The notes: generated from the sequence alone by a model not told the origin. A stretch of DNA of 64,000 nucleotides from Pseudodesulfovibrio sp. JC047 (GCF_010468615.1 NZ_WUEH01000023.1:1-64000), one strand, 5' to 3'; shown: positions 9,816 through 20,575, counted from the stretch's first letter. Made by a program: numbers and translations.

Positions 9816-10238
9816 ATGTTCAACTTCTCGCAGATCATGTCCGAAGAACATATCAAACGGGCAATCAAGGACGGTGCGTTCGAACACCTTGCCGGACAGG
9901 GAAAACCCTTGCCCAAGGATGACACGGAAAACCTGCCGCCCGAACTCCGCATGGCATACCGCGTGTTGAAAAATTCCGGCTATGTCCCCGCTGAAATTGC
10001 TGAAGAAAAAGAAATAACGCGCACCATTGATCTGCTGGCAACCATGAAAGATGAACAGGAACGGTATCGACAGATACAAAAGTTGAACGTCATGATACTG
10101 AAAATGAATGAACGGCGCGGCCGTCCCATCATCCTGGATACATCGGACGAATATTATCGACGCATCGTCGAAAAAGTACGGATCGCAGAAGAACGATTCG
10201 ACACCACCCATAAAAAACAACGAGAACATCATGCATAA
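9816..10238 (+). CDS. DnaJ-homologue subfamily C member 28-like (DUF1992) protein
   Basis: The protein has 140 residues with the DUF1992 signature [28 protein letters not shown] near the N-terminus and [18 protein letters not shown] after it. The bacterial function is unknown; the eukaryotic relatives are J-domain proteins, but no J domain (HPD) is present here. The ATG at 9816 fits the family start better than the ATG at 9801. The stop overlaps the start of era by 8 bases, so the two are translationally coupled. Confidence 0.82.
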   Translation: MFNFSQIMSEEHIKRAIKDGAFEHLAGQGKPLPKDDTENLPPELRMAYRVLKNSGYVPAEIAEEKEITRTIDLLATMKDEQERYRQIQKLNVMILKMNERRGRPIILDTSDEYYRRIVEKVRIAEERFDTTHKKQREHHA

Positions 10239-11139
10239 ATTCGGAATGGTCGCATTGATCGGCCCACCCAATGCAGGGAAATCCACCCTGATGAACACCT
10301 ACCTCGGACAAAAGGTCGCCATTGTGTCGCCCAAGCCGCAGACCACGCGCAATCGCATCAGCGGCATCCTGACTGAGGAAGAGGCCCAGATCGTCTTTCT
10401 GGATACCCCAGGCATCCACCAGTTGCGTGGCAAAATGAATCGATTCCTGCTGGAATCCGCCTGGAGCGCACTGTCTTCAGCGGATGCAGTCGTGGTCCTG
10501 ATCGACGCCGCGCTCTACTGCGCCAAGCCCCACTTGTTGGACAAGGAAATCGTCCCGCTGGTCAAACCCATCGACGAATCCGGCAGGCCGGTCCTCATTG
10601 CCATCAACAAAATCGATCGGATCAAGGAAAAGGACAAATTGCTCCCGCTCATGGCCCGTGTGGCCGAGATGTGGCCCAAAGCGGAATACATCCCGGTTTC
10701 AGCACTGCGAGGCAAGGGCACGGACCAGCTCATGGACCGTATTCTGTCGCTGCTCCCCGAGGGACCGCCCATGTTCCCGGAAGATCAGGTTTCCACCGCG
10801 CCCATGCGATTCATGGCCTCGGAAATCATCCGCGAAAAACTGTTCTATTCGCTCAGGCAGGAACTCCCGTACTCAACTGCTGTCGAGATTGAACAATGGG
10901 ATGAAGAGTCCCGCGAGGATCTGATTATCATCAATGCGGTCATCTACACGTCACGCAAAAGCCACAAAGGCATGATTATCGGCAAACAGGGCGCCAATCT
11001 GAAACGAATCGGCACTGACGCCCGCAAAGACATCAGTGACCTGACCGGATCAAAAGTCCACCTTGAATTGTGGGTCAAGGTCCGCGAAGGCTGGACAGAA
11101 GATCCTGGATTCCTTCGGGCCATGGGGCTTGGAGAATAG
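10231..11139 (+). CDS. era: GTPase Era
   Basis: Era is a cytoplasmic GTPase that binds the 3' end of 16S rRNA during small-subunit assembly. The 302-residue length is normal. G1 is GPPNAGKS (residues 11-18), G3 is DTPGIHQ, and G4 is NKID. The C-terminal KH domain includes [17 protein letters not shown]. The ATG at 10231 overlaps the upstream DUF1992 gene by 8 bases; the longer open frame from 10108 would run through that gene and is rejected. Confidence 0.97.
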   Translation: MHKFGMVALIGPPNAGKSTLMNTYLGQKVAIVSPKPQTTRNRISGILTEEEAQIVFLDTPGIHQLRGKMNRFLLESAWSALSSADAVVVLIDAALYCAKPHLLDKEIVPLVKPIDESGRPVLIAINKIDRIKEKDKLLPLMARVAEMWPKAEYIPVSALRGKGTDQLMDRILSLLPEGPPMFPEDQVSTAPMRFMASEIIREKLFYSLRQELPYSTAVEIEQWDEESREDLIIINAVIYTSRKSHKGMIIGKQGANLKRIGTDARKDISDLTGSKVHLELWVKVREGWTEDPGFLRAMGLGE

Positions 11140-11212
11140 GCCGGTCCCGACTCCGGGAGACTGAGGGGAACAGAAAAGACAACACCATGGTCCTTCTAAC
11201 AACGAGGTGGTC

Positions 11213-13327
<2,115 letters not shown>

Positions 13328-13383
13328 AAGGCCGCTGCGTCCATTCGGATGCAACGACCTCAAAGAATTGCGTTGAAGACGAA

Positions 13384-13659
13384 TTAGTCAGCGGACTTTT
13401 TCCCGTGTTCAACGATGTAGGTCATCCACTCTTCACGATCCACCGCACGATCCGCATTGGTATCGATCTCGTCAAAAAGTCCCAATTCACCATTGGGAAA
13501 AGCCACCAGGAATTCCCCTTTGGTCATGGTCCCATTCACGTCCACGTCCAAGGCATTGAAACACACATCATAATTGGGACTGGCCACGCAGGGTTGGCCT
13601 GCCAAGAGCAACAGAAAAACCACACCGAATACTTTTTTCACAACGCCTTTAAACCGCAC
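13384..13659 (-). CDS. Secreted EF-hand protein
   Basis: The 91-residue protein has a signal peptide (about 1-26) and two EF-hand loops. Loop 1 is D38-V-D-V-N-G-T-M-T-K-G-E49, a full canonical Ca ligand set. Loop 2 is D66-T-N-A-D-R-A-V-D-R-E-E77, with Arg in place of the usual Gly. The mature protein therefore looks like a minimal calcium-binding module in the periplasm. The GTG start uses GAGGGG overlapping the stop of the CsoR/CstR-like gene, so the two are coupled. The link between calcium and the sulfur locus is not explained by any known family. Confidence 0.8.
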   Translation of the reverse strand: MRFKGVVKKVFGVVFLLLLAGQPCVASPNYDVCFNALDVDVNGTMTKGEFLVAFPNGELGLFDEIDTNADRAVDREEWMTYIVEHGKKSAD

Positions 13660-13662
13660 GAG

Positions 13663-13956
13663 CTACCCCTCGATAAATCCGGTCAAGACCTTAATGAGCT
13701 TATCCAGGGCCTCTTTTTCTTCAACTTCATTATCCAAGGCTTCAGCATAACACCTGAGCATATAGCGTTTCAAAATCAACTTGTTGGCCGACTGCAAGGC
13801 GGACCGTACCGCACGGACCTGTACCAGAATATCTTCGCATTCCTTTCCAGCCTCGATCATGCCCTGAATTCCCCGAACCTGACCTTCGATCCGCTTCATG
13901 CGGGACAACACATTCTTCTTGATCTGCTGCTCTTCACTCATTGATGCTGTTTCCAT
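13663..13956 (-). CDS. CsoR-family regulator with CstR-like (persulfide-sensor) residues
   Basis: The 97-residue all-helical protein has the DUF156/CsoR signature LSRMKRIEGQVRGIQGMI. Copper-sensing CsoR uses Cys-His-Cys. Here the positions are Cys40, Tyr65 and Cys69: the copper-ligand His is replaced by Tyr, while the 29-residue Cys-Cys spacing is kept. That pattern is known from CstR, which represses sulfide/persulfide detoxification genes and is released by Cys-Cys polysulfide bridging. The ATG at 13956 follows GAGGAG. Neighbouring rhodanese genes support the sulfur assignment, which remains an inference. Confidence 0.85.
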   Translation of the reverse strand: METASMSEEQQIKKNVLSRMKRIEGQVRGIQGMIEAGKECEDILVQVRAVRSALQSANKLILKRYMLRCYAEALDNEVEEKEALDKLIKVLTGFIEG

Positions 13957-14005
13957 GTCTTTCTCCTCGATTTGGATCAGGTTCCCGTTGCCTGTCACGA
14001 CTGTT

Positions 14006-14025
14006 TACCATACGATCGTATGGTA
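14006..14025. promoter_or_regulatory. Perfect 20-bp palindrome in regulator/chaperone intergenic region
   Basis: TACCATACGATCGTATGGTA is perfectly self-complementary. It lies 50 bases before the CsoR/CstR-like start and 30 bases before the divergent TorD-like start. Its 3' end overlaps a -10-like TATAAA (14024-14029) pointing to the TorD-like gene. Half-site ACCATAC resembles ACCTATAC in the 21171-21189 repeat. An autoregulatory operator is the simplest reading. Confidence 0.7.
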
Positions 14026-14054
14026 TAAACCGTTGCTCACAAAAGGATGTAAAC

Positions 14055-14687
14055 ATGTCCATATCGCCGTCACAAATATATATTCTCAACCTGTTGGAAC
14101 TGTGTGTTACCATCTTTCGCGGCCCGAACTCGACCGGCTGGACCCAACTGGCCCACGCAGGAGTGCCTGAACTCCTCCGCCATGTCCAGCAAAACCCCGA
14201 AAGCCTTAAATTGCCTATTCAGGAGCTGGGAAATACACTGATATCCCCAAAAAAAGCCGACACCGCCGAACTTGAAACCGAGTACGTCCGGTTATTCATC
14301 ACCAGTCCGAACGGCGTACCCGCTCCGCTCTATGCGTCCTGCCACCTCGATACCACGCCGCGCACCATGGGGCAAAGCGCTGTGGATATGCAGGCTCGAC
14401 TGCACCAGGCCGGACTTGAAATCGCTATGGCATCCAATGAACCGGCAGACCACCTCACCATCGAACTTGAATACCTCTATACCCTGCTGGCACAGGGATG
14501 GTCCGCTTCTCCGCAAGACATCCGGGACAGCAAGGATTTTGCCAGGGCCACCATGCTCCCGTGGGTCCGCACATTCCGCACGGCCCTGCTTTCGGCACAC
14601 CCGCATCCGGTCTTCGAACACGCGGGCAACCTGCTGGTGGCCGTGCTCGAAATCGTGGCCGACGGTCACTGTCGCGCATCATCCTGA
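14055..14687 (+). CDS. TorD-like molybdoenzyme chaperone
   Basis: The 210-residue protein is predicted all-helical. ELETEYVRLFITSPNGVPAPLYAS matches the TorD/DmsD family core (E-x-x-R-L-F, then P-x-P-x-Y-x-S), and HLTIELEYLYTLL matches the second conserved helix. Such chaperones bind the Tat signal peptide of a molybdopterin enzyme and keep it from export until cofactor insertion. The client is very likely the Tat-dependent molybdoenzyme at 18380. The ATG is preceded by AAGGA. Its last 22 bases overlap the convergent selenoprotein gene. Confidence 0.82.
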   Translation: MSISPSQIYILNLLELCVTIFRGPNSTGWTQLAHAGVPELLRHVQQNPESLKLPIQELGNTLISPKKADTAELETEYVRLFITSPNGVPAPLYASCHLDTTPRTMGQSAVDMQARLHQAGLEIAMASNEPADHLTIELEYLYTLLAQGWSASPQDIRDSKDFARATMLPWVRTFRTALLSAHPHPVFEHAGNLLVAVLEIVADGHCRASS

Positions 14688-15676
14688 CGCACGGCCGACC
14701 TGAGCACATCCAGGAAATCGGCATCCGGTTCAAAATATCCACGCCGAATCAGCTCAATGGTCCACGAGCCATCCCCTTCCGCCCGAACCAGATAGGCCAA
14801 TGGCAATTCGGCCTGTCCCAGACAGTCGAAAATCTGCCCGCTCTTATCGGAAAACAACGGATAGGCCACACCGTGCTTCTTCTTGAAGCGCACCACGGCC
14901 TGATTGGAATCATACACCCCAAGCCCGATGATCTTGAGCTGCCCGGCCAGCACGGGATCGCTTTCCACATCCTTGAAAAACGCCGACAGAAGACGGGTTT
15001 CCTTCACACAATCGTTACACAGGGTATTGTACAATTGAATCAACACGAACCGGGCGGACAATTCGGATAATTGCAGCCAACGGGTTCCTTTGGGCAATCC
15101 CAGATAGTCCCGATCAGCGTCGCCGTTCAGCACCGCCACCCGGCAGGTCGGGAAGGCATCACCCACGGCCAGAATGTGCGGTTCGTCCTCCACTCCCTCC
15201 ACCTGCCGAGGGTACGCGGCTTTCCAGGCATGAAAACCCGCCGCGTACCGATACACGTTGGTATATCCGAGACGCGCTGCCCAGCGCGCCGCAATGCCAC
15301 TGCGCAGTCACCTGAAGCTGCGGCAATACACCACCACCAGCCGGTCCCGGATCGGACCGACCACGGCCTCGAATTCCATTCGGCGGGCCTGAGACAGCTC
15401 AAGACGATCGCCGAGATCAAAAGCCATGTTCACCGCCCCCGGAATGTGTCCAGCGGCGAATTCATAATCGGCCCGGGCATCGATGACCAGCGGGTTTGCC
15501 CCGGATTCCAGCAGGGCCTTCAGTTCCTCGGTGGCGAGAAGCGCGTATCCTTCCTGTTCGGCTTCGGCCTGTGCATCGGCCCACCAGACCGCATTGTCAT
15601 CCGCATGAACCGGAACACTCCACACCACGCACGCGGCGAGGAGCATGAAGAAGATGGTTGATGGCTGTATCCACAT
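14666..15676 (-). CDS. Periplasmic rhodanese-thioredoxin-like fusion, candidate selenoprotein (in-frame UGA)
   Basis: Two same-frame open segments (15676-15308 and onward to 14666) are separated by one TGA at 15308-15310. Read through, they give 336 residues: signal peptide (1-25), rhodanese domain (about 45-155), and a redoxin-like domain with LYNTLCNDC (Cys220, Cys223). The UGA is residue 123 in C118-R-S-F-R-U123. The adjacent triple-rhodanese protein has C-G-G-F-H-C and C-G-G-H-A-C at the equivalent loop, so UGA replaces a conserved Cys. Homology continues without gap past the UGA (LGYTNVYRYAAGF against LGYTNVHVYAAGF). A hairpin at 15273-15288 suits a bacterial SECIS. A TGA sequencing error or nonsense mutation is possible but less likely. 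It should act on sulfane sulfur or disulfides in the periplasm. Confidence 0.82.
15273..15288 (-). promoter_or_regulatory. SECIS-like hairpin downstream of rhodanese UGA
   Basis: On the coding strand a perfect 6-bp stem CGCGCT/AGCGCG closes the loop GGGC. The loop starts 26 bases after the UGA. Bacterial SECIS elements lie directly downstream of the Sec codon and usually have G in the first loop positions, as seen here. The selD hairpin has nearly the same position and loop. Confidence 0.6.
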
Positions 15677-15738
15677 AAATGCTCCCCGCCTTGCGGTGTG
15701 ACGTGTGGCCGATTCATTCGGCCACTTTCAAGAGGACG

Positions 15739-16836
15739 TTATTTGTTCGGGTGGACTTCGTAGGTATTCTCCGCACCGAACTCGTTGGTGGCTTCCAGAT
15801 AAAACACATTTTTCGCATCGGGAATCATATCCATATACAGATAATACGCCTCGCCAGCTCGGGCACCGGTTGCGCAGGAAAAGACGATCGGCTTGTCCGT
15901 GGGGATATCCGACGCCTTCTTTTCAACCATATCGACCGGCATGTTGATGGCGGTCGGGAAATGCCCGGCAGCGAATTCCTCGGGGTCCCGGACATCGATC
16001 AGCAGAATGGAATCCGGATTGTCTTTAATCGTGGCGAGGAACCACTCGGTATCCACTGCACCTTCAGCCGCACCGGCCTTGACCGCAGTGTCTGCCCCGC
16101 CAAACATCTCCTTCCAGCCGGGATACCCGGCTTCGGCGACCATGACCTTCGTGTACCCGAGGTACCGGGCCTTGATGGCGGACTTGTGGGACAGGGCACA
16201 GGCGTGTCCGCCACAATAATAGATCAGCGGGACATCCCCTTTGCCGATCGGCAACATGCTTCGCTTGTCGGCAAATTCCCTTTCCGGGATGCCAATGGCG
16301 GACGGAATCGCACCGGCCAGGAACTTCTGATATGGACGGGCATCGACCAGCATGTACTTTTCACCCTTGGTCATCCGGGCATGAAGATTTTCCAGCCCGA
16401 TGGAATAATACAGGGCGCGCTTCTTGTAGTCCGGGAAACCGGCGGCGTAGACATGGACATTGGTATAGCCAAGTTTCTCTGCCTTCCAGGCGGCCTTATG
16501 AGAAAGCCCGCAGTGGAATCCGCCACAGTAGAAAATCACCATGTCATTCTTGTCGGCGGGCAACCTGTCCACCAACTTGTCGAATTGACTGGTGGGGATG
16601 GAGACCGCCGTCGGGATGTATCCATCCACATATTTGGGTTTGTAGGGCCGGGAATCCACGATCATGACACCTTTCGGTTTGGGCATGACGGCGTATTTGG
16701 CCACAACGTCATATTCCACAATGGAATGAAATTCCTTAAATACGGGCTTTTTGGTCTCCTCAGCCAGACCGACCCCGGCCATGGCCACAACGGCACAGGC
16801 CAGTATTACGGCAATACTCACTAATTTCCTGAACAT
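15739..16836 (-). CDS. Periplasmic triple-rhodanese-domain protein
   Basis: The 365-residue protein has a signal peptide (1-25) and three rhodanese modules. Modules 1 and 2 carry unusual two-Cys active loops, C104-GGFH-C109 and C208-GGHA-C213. Module 3 has the canonical CATGAR loop with Cys321. It may pass sulfane sulfur between domains, with the first two loops able to form a disulfide or trisulfide; that is inferred. It lies between the cytochrome b gene and the seleno-rhodanese gene. The ATG at 16836 follows AAGGGAG; the open frame to 17085 overlaps the cytochrome b gene and is not used. Confidence 0.88.
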   Translation of the reverse strand: MFRKLVSIAVILACAVVAMAGVGLAEETKKPVFKEFHSIVEYDVVAKYAVMPKPKGVMIVDSRPYKPKYVDGYIPTAVSIPTSQFDKLVDRLPADKNDMVIFYCGGFHCGLSHKAAWKAEKLGYTNVHVYAAGFPDYKKRALYYSIGLENLHARMTKGEKYMLVDARPYQKFLAGAIPSAIGIPEREFADKRSMLPIGKGDVPLIYYCGGHACALSHKSAIKARYLGYTKVMVAEAGYPGWKEMFGGADTAVKAGAAEGAVDTEWFLATIKDNPDSILLIDVRDPEEFAAGHFPTAINMPVDMVEKKASDIPTDKPIVFSCATGARAGEAYYLYMDMIPDAKNVFYLEATNEFGAENTYEVHPNK

Positions 16837-16885
16837 GACACACTCCCTTCCTTGCTGTTCATAGCTATTTTGTCCCAATGGGACA

Positions 16886-17635
16886 TCATTCTCCGGACAC
16901 ATTTCTTTCCGAAATTTCCTGACGGTCGGTCCTGATCTTTTCCCACCACAGACGGTGATGGTGCTTGGCGTATGTTCCGGGCACCTCGCCGGTGAACATG
17001 GATTTGAATCCGGGCCGCTCCTCCGGCGAAATGGCCGCCATGTACACATGGACCAACAATCCGGCAAAAACCACGCCCACGGCAATGAAATGCAAGGTGA
17101 TAGCCCACCCGACCAGCCCTGTGGCTGCGGCCCCGAACGTCCGATCGGACAGGAAGAGGATCACGCCGGTCACGGCAATGAGCACACCGCCCACCACACT
17201 GGCCTGGGCAAAGGCCTTCTGGCCCATGTTGTAATATCCCTGATCCGGCAGTTCCGGGCTGAGGCCAATCCATGCCAACGGCTTGGGACCAACGGTCATG
17301 AGCACCATTTTCTTGACTATCCACGCCATGTCACGGACCGGACTGACCGCAAAGACCTCGGCCAGAAAAAACCGTGCTCCAGCAAAATTGACCACGAGAT
17401 AGACCACAAATCCGATCAGCCACAACAGGCCCAGCCCTTCATGGATGGCCAGCAGATTTGCCCCGCCCCCGACCATGGCCCGCAGGGCCTCCGGGTACCC
17501 GGACCCGAAAGGATCGATGGCCGGGTGCTGAATCAGTCCCACGCCGGTCAGCAGCAGAAGCAGCCAACACACCGCGTTGAACCAGTGGATGAATATATCG
17601 GATCGGTCATGCCGCTTGTAGGTACGATCAGGCAT
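16886..17635 (-). CDS. Cytochrome b subunit (formate dehydrogenase gamma/cytochrome b561-like)
   Basis: The 249-residue membrane protein has about four transmembrane helices. Candidate haem-b His ligands are His17 in DIFIHWFNAVCW, a His in LAIHEGLGLLW, and two in LHFIAVGVVFAGLLVHVYMAA, the FdnI/FdoI-type arrangement. It should anchor the periplasmic molybdoenzyme and exchange electrons with menaquinone. Its ATG at 17635, after AAGGAGG, overlaps the end of the ferredoxin-subunit gene by 8 bases, showing tight coupling. PhsC and PsrC proteins differ in fold, so the pairing with a PhsA-like enzyme is a mixed type. Confidence 0.86.
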   Translation of the reverse strand: MPDRTYKRHDRSDIFIHWFNAVCWLLLLLTGVGLIQHPAIDPFGSGYPEALRAMVGGGANLLAIHEGLGLLWLIGFVVYLVVNFAGARFFLAEVFAVSPVRDMAWIVKKMVLMTVGPKPLAWIGLSPELPDQGYYNMGQKAFAQASVVGGVLIAVTGVILFLSDRTFGAAATGLVGWAITLHFIAVGVVFAGLLVHVYMAAISPEERPGFKSMFTGEVPGTYAKHHHRLWWEKIRTDRQEISERNVSGE

Positions 17636-18383
17636 CGGAGTCCTCCTTGTGTCCCGAAGTGGACGCATCGTCGGTCCCGGCAAACAACTGACGGCCCAGC
17701 ATGGCAAGCACCCCCAGACCGGACAGGGCAACAATCCCCTTGACCAGCGGCGCAGCCTGCTTCATGGCGACCATGGACGCGGGAATAACGGCTTCCCGTC
17801 CCCAGTCAGCCGGACCGGGGTTGCCGAGATAGAACATATTCGGTTTGGTATCTGTGGTGGCCGCCACGCGGGTCAGTCGATCCGCATTCTTGCGATACAG
17901 CCGACCGGCTTCGCTTTCGGGGTCGTTGATGTCACCAAAAACCCGAGCCTTGGTGGGACAGGTATCCACACACGCCGGAGGCAACCCTGCGGCCCTGCGC
18001 TCGGGGCAATAGTTGCACTTGTCCGCCTTGCGCTTGACCGCATTGCGAAACCGCGCGTCATACGGACAGGCCGGAACACAGTTGCCACACCCGATGCACA
18101 ACCCTTCGTCGATAACCACTTCGCCAGTGGCCATATCCTTGTATGTGGCTCCCGTGGGACACGCCTCCACACAGGTGGGGACATCACAGTGCATACACGC
18201 TCCGGGTTGAAACCGGGCGGTCTGACTCTTGGCACCAGGCACAGGTGTCTCACTGAGCGGTTTGATCCAGTTGCGCCACTGCCCTTCCGGGACCTCGTTG
18301 GCGACCTTGCAGGCAACCACGCACGCCTTGCAATCGATGCACTGAGCCGCGTCAATAACCATTGCGAGCTGTTGCGCCATCAC
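17628..18383 (-). CDS. Four-cluster ferredoxin-type electron transfer subunit
   Basis: The 251-residue protein has four Cys groups: CIDCKACVVAC, CMHCDVPTCVEAC, CIGCGNCVPAC, and CNYC with a later CVDTC. This is the 16-Cys pattern of PsrB/NrfC/DmsB subunits with four [4Fe-4S] clusters. A C-terminal hydrophobic helix (VALSGLGVLAMLG) may anchor it to the membrane. It lacks its own signal peptide, so export would piggyback on the Tat-targeted catalytic subunit. Its start overlaps the catalytic-subunit stop as ATGA. It relays electrons between the molybdenum centre and cytochrome b. Confidence 0.93.
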   Translation of the reverse strand: MMAQQLAMVIDAAQCIDCKACVVACKVANEVPEGQWRNWIKPLSETPVPGAKSQTARFQPGACMHCDVPTCVEACPTGATYKDMATGEVVIDEGLCIGCGNCVPACPYDARFRNAVKRKADKCNYCPERRAAGLPPACVDTCPTKARVFGDINDPESEAGRLYRKNADRLTRVAATTDTKPNMFYLGNPGPADWGREAVIPASMVAMKQAAPLVKGIVALSGLGVLAMLGRQLFAGTDDASTSGHKEDSDA

Positions 18384-20575
18384 GCCACCTTCCTTGTTAC
18401 AGAGACAAACGTCGTGTGCATCGAAGCATTACCGGTAATTGCATCATAGTCGTCCTCCAACAGCGCATTGATGGACGCGCCATTGCCATGGGACAGGGTC
18501 TGCATAGTGGACAGGGTATTGTATCCTGAAAGCATGTACACCGTATCCTTCCTGATCCTGTCAGTGACTTCCGCCACCAATTCCTGTCTGCCCACGGCAC
18601 TGGAAACTTCGACCAGATCGCCGTTCGCGATACCGAGTTTCCGGGCGGCCTCGGTATTGAGCCACAGGGTATTGGTGGGATTCAGTTCGTTGAGCACCCT
18701 GTTGTTGATCGTGGATGTCTGCGTCACCGACGCATCCCGCCCCAGCACCAGACGAAACCGGTTCTCCGGGACAATGGTCGGTGGGGTATACACCGGCATG
18801 GGATCAAGCCCCATCTGGGCATACCGCTGGTTGTACAGCTCCACTTTCTTGGACAGGGTCTTGTAGATACGGCCATCATAGATGCCATAGACCTTGGACG
18901 GGTTGTAATAGACCCCGTCCCGGTCCATGACCTCTAGGGCCTCGGGAATCTCGCGGGTCTGTTTGACGCGAAATTCATCGATGGTGAAATCAAAATATTC
19001 GCCCAGGTCCAGCCGCCCGGCAATGCCCTTCATAATGTCAAACAACGGTCGGGATTCGTAGAGCGGCTCGATCACGGGATCACGTTTGACCACACAGGCG
19101 CAGGCAACGGACCCCTGCAATCCGGCGCACGGGTCGGTACGTTCCAGATAACTCTGTGACGGCAGGACCAGATCCGCATACCAGGCCGTATCGGACATGG
19201 CGATATCCACCACGGTCACGAAATCCATGGACTGCATCATCTCGATGGTCTTCTGCCGATTCGGAGCCGTGCCCATGGGGTTGGTCTTGTACACGAACCA
19301 CCCTTTGACGGGATACGGATCCTCGGCCAACACCGCGTCCCGGGTCACGAGAAACGACCCTTCATGCTCGAACATCATGGGCACCGTGTGGGCGTCGATC
19401 CGGTCTTCCTGATTCTCGTCATACCACGGCGCGTCATAGGGCACGCCCTTGAGCCCCACCTGTCTGGCCGCCAATAGCCCACCGGGACGGTCCCAGTTGC
19501 CAAGCAATCCGTTGACGATGGCGAAACTGCGACGAATCTGGGTAGAATCCTCATAGTCCGAAGTCCGCCGTCCGGGATACACCATGGCCGCCGGAGCCGC
19601 AGCAGCCAGTTCCCGGGCCATGCGCGTGATGTCTTCCGCCGGAATCCCGCACTGCTCCGCCGCAAAACCGGGCGTGTACTGTTTGACGTGTTCAGCGAGC
19701 TGCTCAAGCCCATAGGTCTTTTCCGCGACCCATGTGGCATCATAGAGCTGTTCGCCGATGATGACGTGAGCCAGTGCGAGCATGAAGGCCATGTCCGTTC
19801 CCGGCCTGATGGGATACCACGCATCCGACAGGGCCGCGGTCTTGGTATACCGGGGATCGAGCGTCACCAGCGTACACCCTTTCTCGCGAATGGCTGTCAT
19901 CAGATCAATGGAATCCGGAGTGACCAATGCCTCGAATCGATTGGCACCGGCCATGATGATGTATTTGGAATTCAAGACGTCCGCAAAAGGGACTTCTCCG
20001 TAAGTGTCGAGAAATGCCCGATTGCCGGACACCAGACACAAGGATTCGTGCGACGTGACATTGAAGGAACCGTAAACCTCGGCAAACCGGCTGACAAACT
20101 GGGAATGCAGATCGGTCCCGGCAGAGAACAGATGGCCGCAGGGGGTATATTTGGCGCGGACCGCCTCCATCTTTTGGGCGGCCATGTCCAGGGCTTCATC
20201 CCATGGAATACGCTGCCATTTACCTTCGCCCCGCTCCCCCACGCGCAACAGTGGGTGCTTCAACCGATCCGGATCATAGACCTGATCGATGCCCGCGTTG
20301 CCGCGTGCGCACAACATGCCGCGAGATTTGAGGAATTGCGGATTGGGATCGAGTTTTCGAATGACCCCGTCTTCCACTCGGGCAATCACGCCGCATTTAT
20401 TGAAACACATATCACAGGCCGAGAATCGGGCATCCCAGGCCGGAACTGCGCTCGATGCTGCCTGCGCTTTTTTCAGGCCTCCCAACACAGCCGGACCGCC
20501 AACCGCCCCGGCCGCGACCAGACCAGACGCCTTGAAAAAATCGCGACGAGACATTTTCTGTTCAGAATTCGACAC
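18380..20575 (-). CDS. Molybdopterin oxidoreductase, thiosulfate/polysulfide-reductase-like (PhsA/PsrA-type)
   Basis: The 731-residue catalytic subunit has a Tat signal (SRRDFFK, residues 9-15). Cys54, Cys57, Cys61 and Cys89 bind the N-terminal [4Fe-4S] cluster. Cys180 in SHESLCLVSG is at the molybdenum-ligand position used by PsrA/PhsA. The molybdopterin-binding C-terminal domain includes LNTEAARKLGIANGDLVEV. I chose the GTG at 20575 because GGAGG lies 6 bases upstream. The substrate (thiosulfate, polysulfide or another sulfur compound) cannot be fixed from sequence; the flanking rhodaneses favour sulfane sulfur. Direction could be oxidative or reductive. Confidence 0.9.
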   Translation of the reverse strand: MSNSEQKMSRRDFFKASGLVAAGAVGGPAVLGGLKKAQAASSAVPAWDARFSACDMCFNKCGVIARVEDGVIRKLDPNPQFLKSRGMLCARGNAGIDQVYDPDRLKHPLLRVGERGEGKWQRIPWDEALDMAAQKMEAVRAKYTPCGHLFSAGTDLHSQFVSRFAEVYGSFNVTSHESLCLVSGNRAFLDTYGEVPFADVLNSKYIIMAGANRFEALVTPDSIDLMTAIREKGCTLVTLDPRYTKTAALSDAWYPIRPGTDMAFMLALAHVIIGEQLYDATWVAEKTYGLEQLAEHVKQYTPGFAAEQCGIPAEDITRMARELAAAAPAAMVYPGRRTSDYEDSTQIRRSFAIVNGLLGNWDRPGGLLAARQVGLKGVPYDAPWYDENQEDRIDAHTVPMMFEHEGSFLVTRDAVLAEDPYPVKGWFVYKTNPMGTAPNRQKTIEMMQSMDFVTVVDIAMSDTAWYADLVLPSQSYLERTDPCAGLQGSVACACVVKRDPVIEPLYESRPLFDIMKGIAGRLDLGEYFDFTIDEFRVKQTREIPEALEVMDRDGVYYNPSKVYGIYDGRIYKTLSKKVELYNQRYAQMGLDPMPVYTPPTIVPENRFRLVLGRDASVTQTSTINNRVLNELNPTNTLWLNTEAARKLGIANGDLVEVSSAVGRQELVAEVTDRIRKDTVYMLSGYNTLSTMQTLSHGNGASINALLEDDYDAITGNASMHTTFVSVTRKVA

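Noticed and set aside
13328-13383. Terminator after the 11213 hybrid kinase
   Set aside because: TGCGTCC/GGATGCA forms a short stem with a wobble pair but no T-tract follows.
15257-15676. The rhodanese gene as a simple pseudogene or two separate genes
   Set aside because: A single TGA falls at a conserved Cys column, both sides stay in one frame with full homology, and selD in the same window also uses TGA as Sec.
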